A DNA stretch of 6,732 nt from Dehalococcoidales bacterium. GTDB taxonomy: Bacteria; Chloroflexota; Dehalococcoidia; Dehalococcoidales; RBG-16-60-22. The notes beneath the pieces were generated by a model, which worked only from the letters and a program-made list of their open reading frames with translations, was not told the origin of the DNA and ran no database searches. Shown piece by piece: positions 5,836 through 6,732 of the stretch. The number at the start of each line of letters is the position of its first letter. The stretch's first letter is position 1. The position numbers and the translations under genes are program-made. Location of the stretch: NCBI GenBank assembly GCA_023135135.1, contig JAGLTT010000041.1:1-6732 (forward strand), given 5' to 3'.

Positions 5836-6016
5836 TATTAACGTTAATTGCATCAGTTCGGGCCCTATCGATACCCCGGGATTTAATAAGGTCTTTACGG
5901 GTGAAGCCAGAGAACACGCGTCAGACATCGTGCCCCTGGGAAGAGTGGGACTCCCTGAAGAGGTGGCCGGCGCCGTGCTTTATCCGGCTGTTGACGGCGG
6001 CGCAACCATGATTTAA
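5828..6016 (+). pseudogene. C-terminal relic of a third SDR gene
   Basis: In the frame ending at TAA 6014-6016, about 61 codons read as the last part of an SDR: HNINVNCISSGPIDTPG (the segment after the YxxxK helix), then PLGRVGLPEEVAGAVLY, then VDGGATMI. This matches the equivalent parts of both intact SDRs (for example HNVLVNAVAP and IPLGKWAMPEDIVGA in the first). The first two thirds of the gene, with the nucleotide fold and catalytic residues, are missing. There is also an in-frame internal loss: LYPA runs directly into VDGG, where SDRs have about 15 further residues ending in a TGQ-type segment. Upstream of about 5828 the frame lies out of phase inside the second SDR and is meaningless, so the left breakpoint falls within the last codons of that gene. 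The stop of the intact SDR (5833-5835) lies inside relic sequence. It resembles the second SDR but is not a recent copy of it. Confidence 0.8.
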
Positions 6017-6052
6017 ACAGGCTTCCCGGTCATTAAATATTGAGGGAGTTGC

Positions 6053-6732
6053 ATGACCAGTAATAAAAAACGAGAACAGGTCTTTACCAGCTGCACCACC
6101 GGCGGGCCTGTCAACGTGTACGTCAGGGATGGGAAAATAACGCGTATTGAACCCCTGGTGCTCGATGATAACGATGCTGCGCCCTGGGTCATTGAAGCAC
6201 GTGGCAAGCAATTTTCCCCGCCGAAAACAGCCATGGTTTCCCCGTATACACTGGCCGAGAGGTCAAGGACCTATGCCGGTAGCCGGATTCTTCATCCCCT
6301 GAAAAGAGTGGACTTCAGTCCTGACGGGGACAGGAAAACCGGCAACCGGGGTAGCTCAGGGTATATGGAAATCAGCTGGGATGAAGCTTTAGATATTCTC
6401 ACCGGCGAAATACAACGCATCAATCAAACCTGTGGACCCGGAGCCATTTTAACCACCACCTCTTCACACCACAACTGGGGCAATATCGGGTATAGATTCA
6501 GCGCCCACGCCAGATTCATGGCAATCCTCGGCGCTATATACGCCGAACATAATCCTGATAGCTGGGAAGGCTGGCACTGGGGAGCCATGCACACCTGGGG
6601 GTTTTCCTGGCGATTGGGAATTCCGGAACAGTACGACCTTCTTGAGGATGCCCTGAAAAACACCGAGATGATTGTCTTCTGGTCCAGCGACCCGGAAGCT
6701 ACGTCGGGAATATACAACGGGCAGGAATCAAC
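6053..6732 (+). CDS. Molybdopterin oxidoreductase large subunit, pyrogallol transhydroxylase-like (N-terminal 226 codons, cut by window edge)
   Basis: The frame is open from ATG 6053 to the edge, preceded by GAGGGAG (6042-6048). It belongs to the DMSO reductase (bis-molybdopterin guanine dinucleotide) family: a short N-terminal beta unit (10-34), HPLKRVDF (81-88) and the hallmark ISWDEALDIL (107-116). Only Cys14 occurs in the first 126 residues, so there is no N-terminal 4Fe-4S motif. There is no twin-arginine or other signal peptide, so it is cytoplasmic. His139 (with His140), Tyr147-Arg148 and Asp169-Ser170-Trp171 correspond, each shifted by exactly five, to His144, Tyr152, Arg153, Asp174, Ser175 (molybdenum ligand) and Trp176 of pyrogallol:phloroglucinol transhydroxylase as I recall its structure. 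That enzyme moves hydroxyl groups between trihydroxybenzenes. Resorcinol hydroxylase and other gut-type catechol dehydroxylases are related alternatives. About a quarter of a typical chain is visible; an Fe-S partner subunit is expected beyond the window. Family certain, subfamily likely. Confidence 0.88.
   Translation, partial: MTSNKKREQVFTSCTTGGPVNVYVRDGKITRIEPLVLDDNDAAPWVIEARGKQFSPPKTAMVSPYTLAERSRTYAGSRILHPLKRVDFSPDGDRKTGNRGSSGYMEISWDEALDILTGEIQRINQTCGPGAILTTTSSHHNWGNIGYRFSAHARFMAILGAIYAEHNPDSWEGWHWGAMHTWGFSWRLGIPEQYDLLEDALKNTEMIVFWSSDPEATSGIYNGQES

Noticed and set aside
6424..6717. 97-codon minus-strand open frame at the right edge
   Set aside because: Lies opposite the active-site region of the molybdoenzyme and has no recognisable features.
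1..6732. Search for tRNA or rRNA genes, CRISPR repeats, insertion-sequence ends, and phage or defence genes
   Set aside because: None seen: no cloverleaf-like segment, no regularly spaced repeats, no transposase or terminal inverted repeats. The window reads as ordinary catabolic operon DNA apart from the items reported.

Overview
The window is a one-direction (+ strand) catabolic gene cluster from an anaerobic bacterium. It holds seven complete genes, the remnant of an eighth, and a molybdopterin enzyme gene cut off by the right edge. Base composition looks balanced, near half GC by eye. Almost every gene has a strong AGGAGG-type ribosome binding site. The mix of SDRs, a RidA-like protein, a cyclase-family hydrolase, cupins, a class III CoA transferase and a large bis-MGD enzyme would fit anaerobic Chloroflexota (Dehalococcoidia-like), Desulfobacterota or Firmicutes. 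No gene here fixes the phylum, so the lineage is a guess.

Layout. At 70-834 is an SDR with an NADPH-type nucleotide site. A RidA/YjgF-like protein without the family's catalytic arginine follows at 880-1326. After a 146-base gap with a hairpin come a cyclase-family metal hydrolase (1473-2282), a small cupin that has lost its metal ligands (2316-2654), and a two-domain cupin with both metal sites intact (2739-3581, probable TTG start). A second gap (3582-3775) carries an extended -10 promoter ahead of a CaiB/BaiF CoA transferase (3776-4996). An SDR with an NAD-type nucleotide site follows (5047-5835). Fused onto its 3' end is the decayed C-terminal part of another SDR (about 5828-6016). From 6053 to the edge runs the N-terminal part of a molybdopterin oxidoreductase.

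How the genes may work together (inference). The visible part of the molybdoenzyme has no N-terminal Fe-S cysteine motif. It carries a His...Tyr-Arg...Asp-Ser-Trp pattern that, with a constant offset of five residues, matches the active-site residues I recall for pyrogallol:phloroglucinol transhydroxylase (AthL) of Pelobacter acidigallici. In the anaerobic phloroglucinol route the transhydroxylase is followed by an NADPH-dependent SDR (phloroglucinol reductase), ring opening by a metal-dependent cyclohydrolase, an NAD-dependent oxidation and CoA activation. The window encodes a plausible candidate for each step. The best hypothesis is therefore an anaerobic pathway for a polyhydroxylated aromatic or related cyclic 1,3-diketone, with the RidA-like protein and cupins as unassigned extra parts. 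The substrate cannot be settled from sequence alone.

Regulation. Palindromes or hairpins lie upstream of three genes (36-52, 1414-1437, 2690-2708). They differ in sequence, so they are not copies of one shared operator. No regulator gene, transporter, RNA gene, CRISPR array or insertion sequence was seen.
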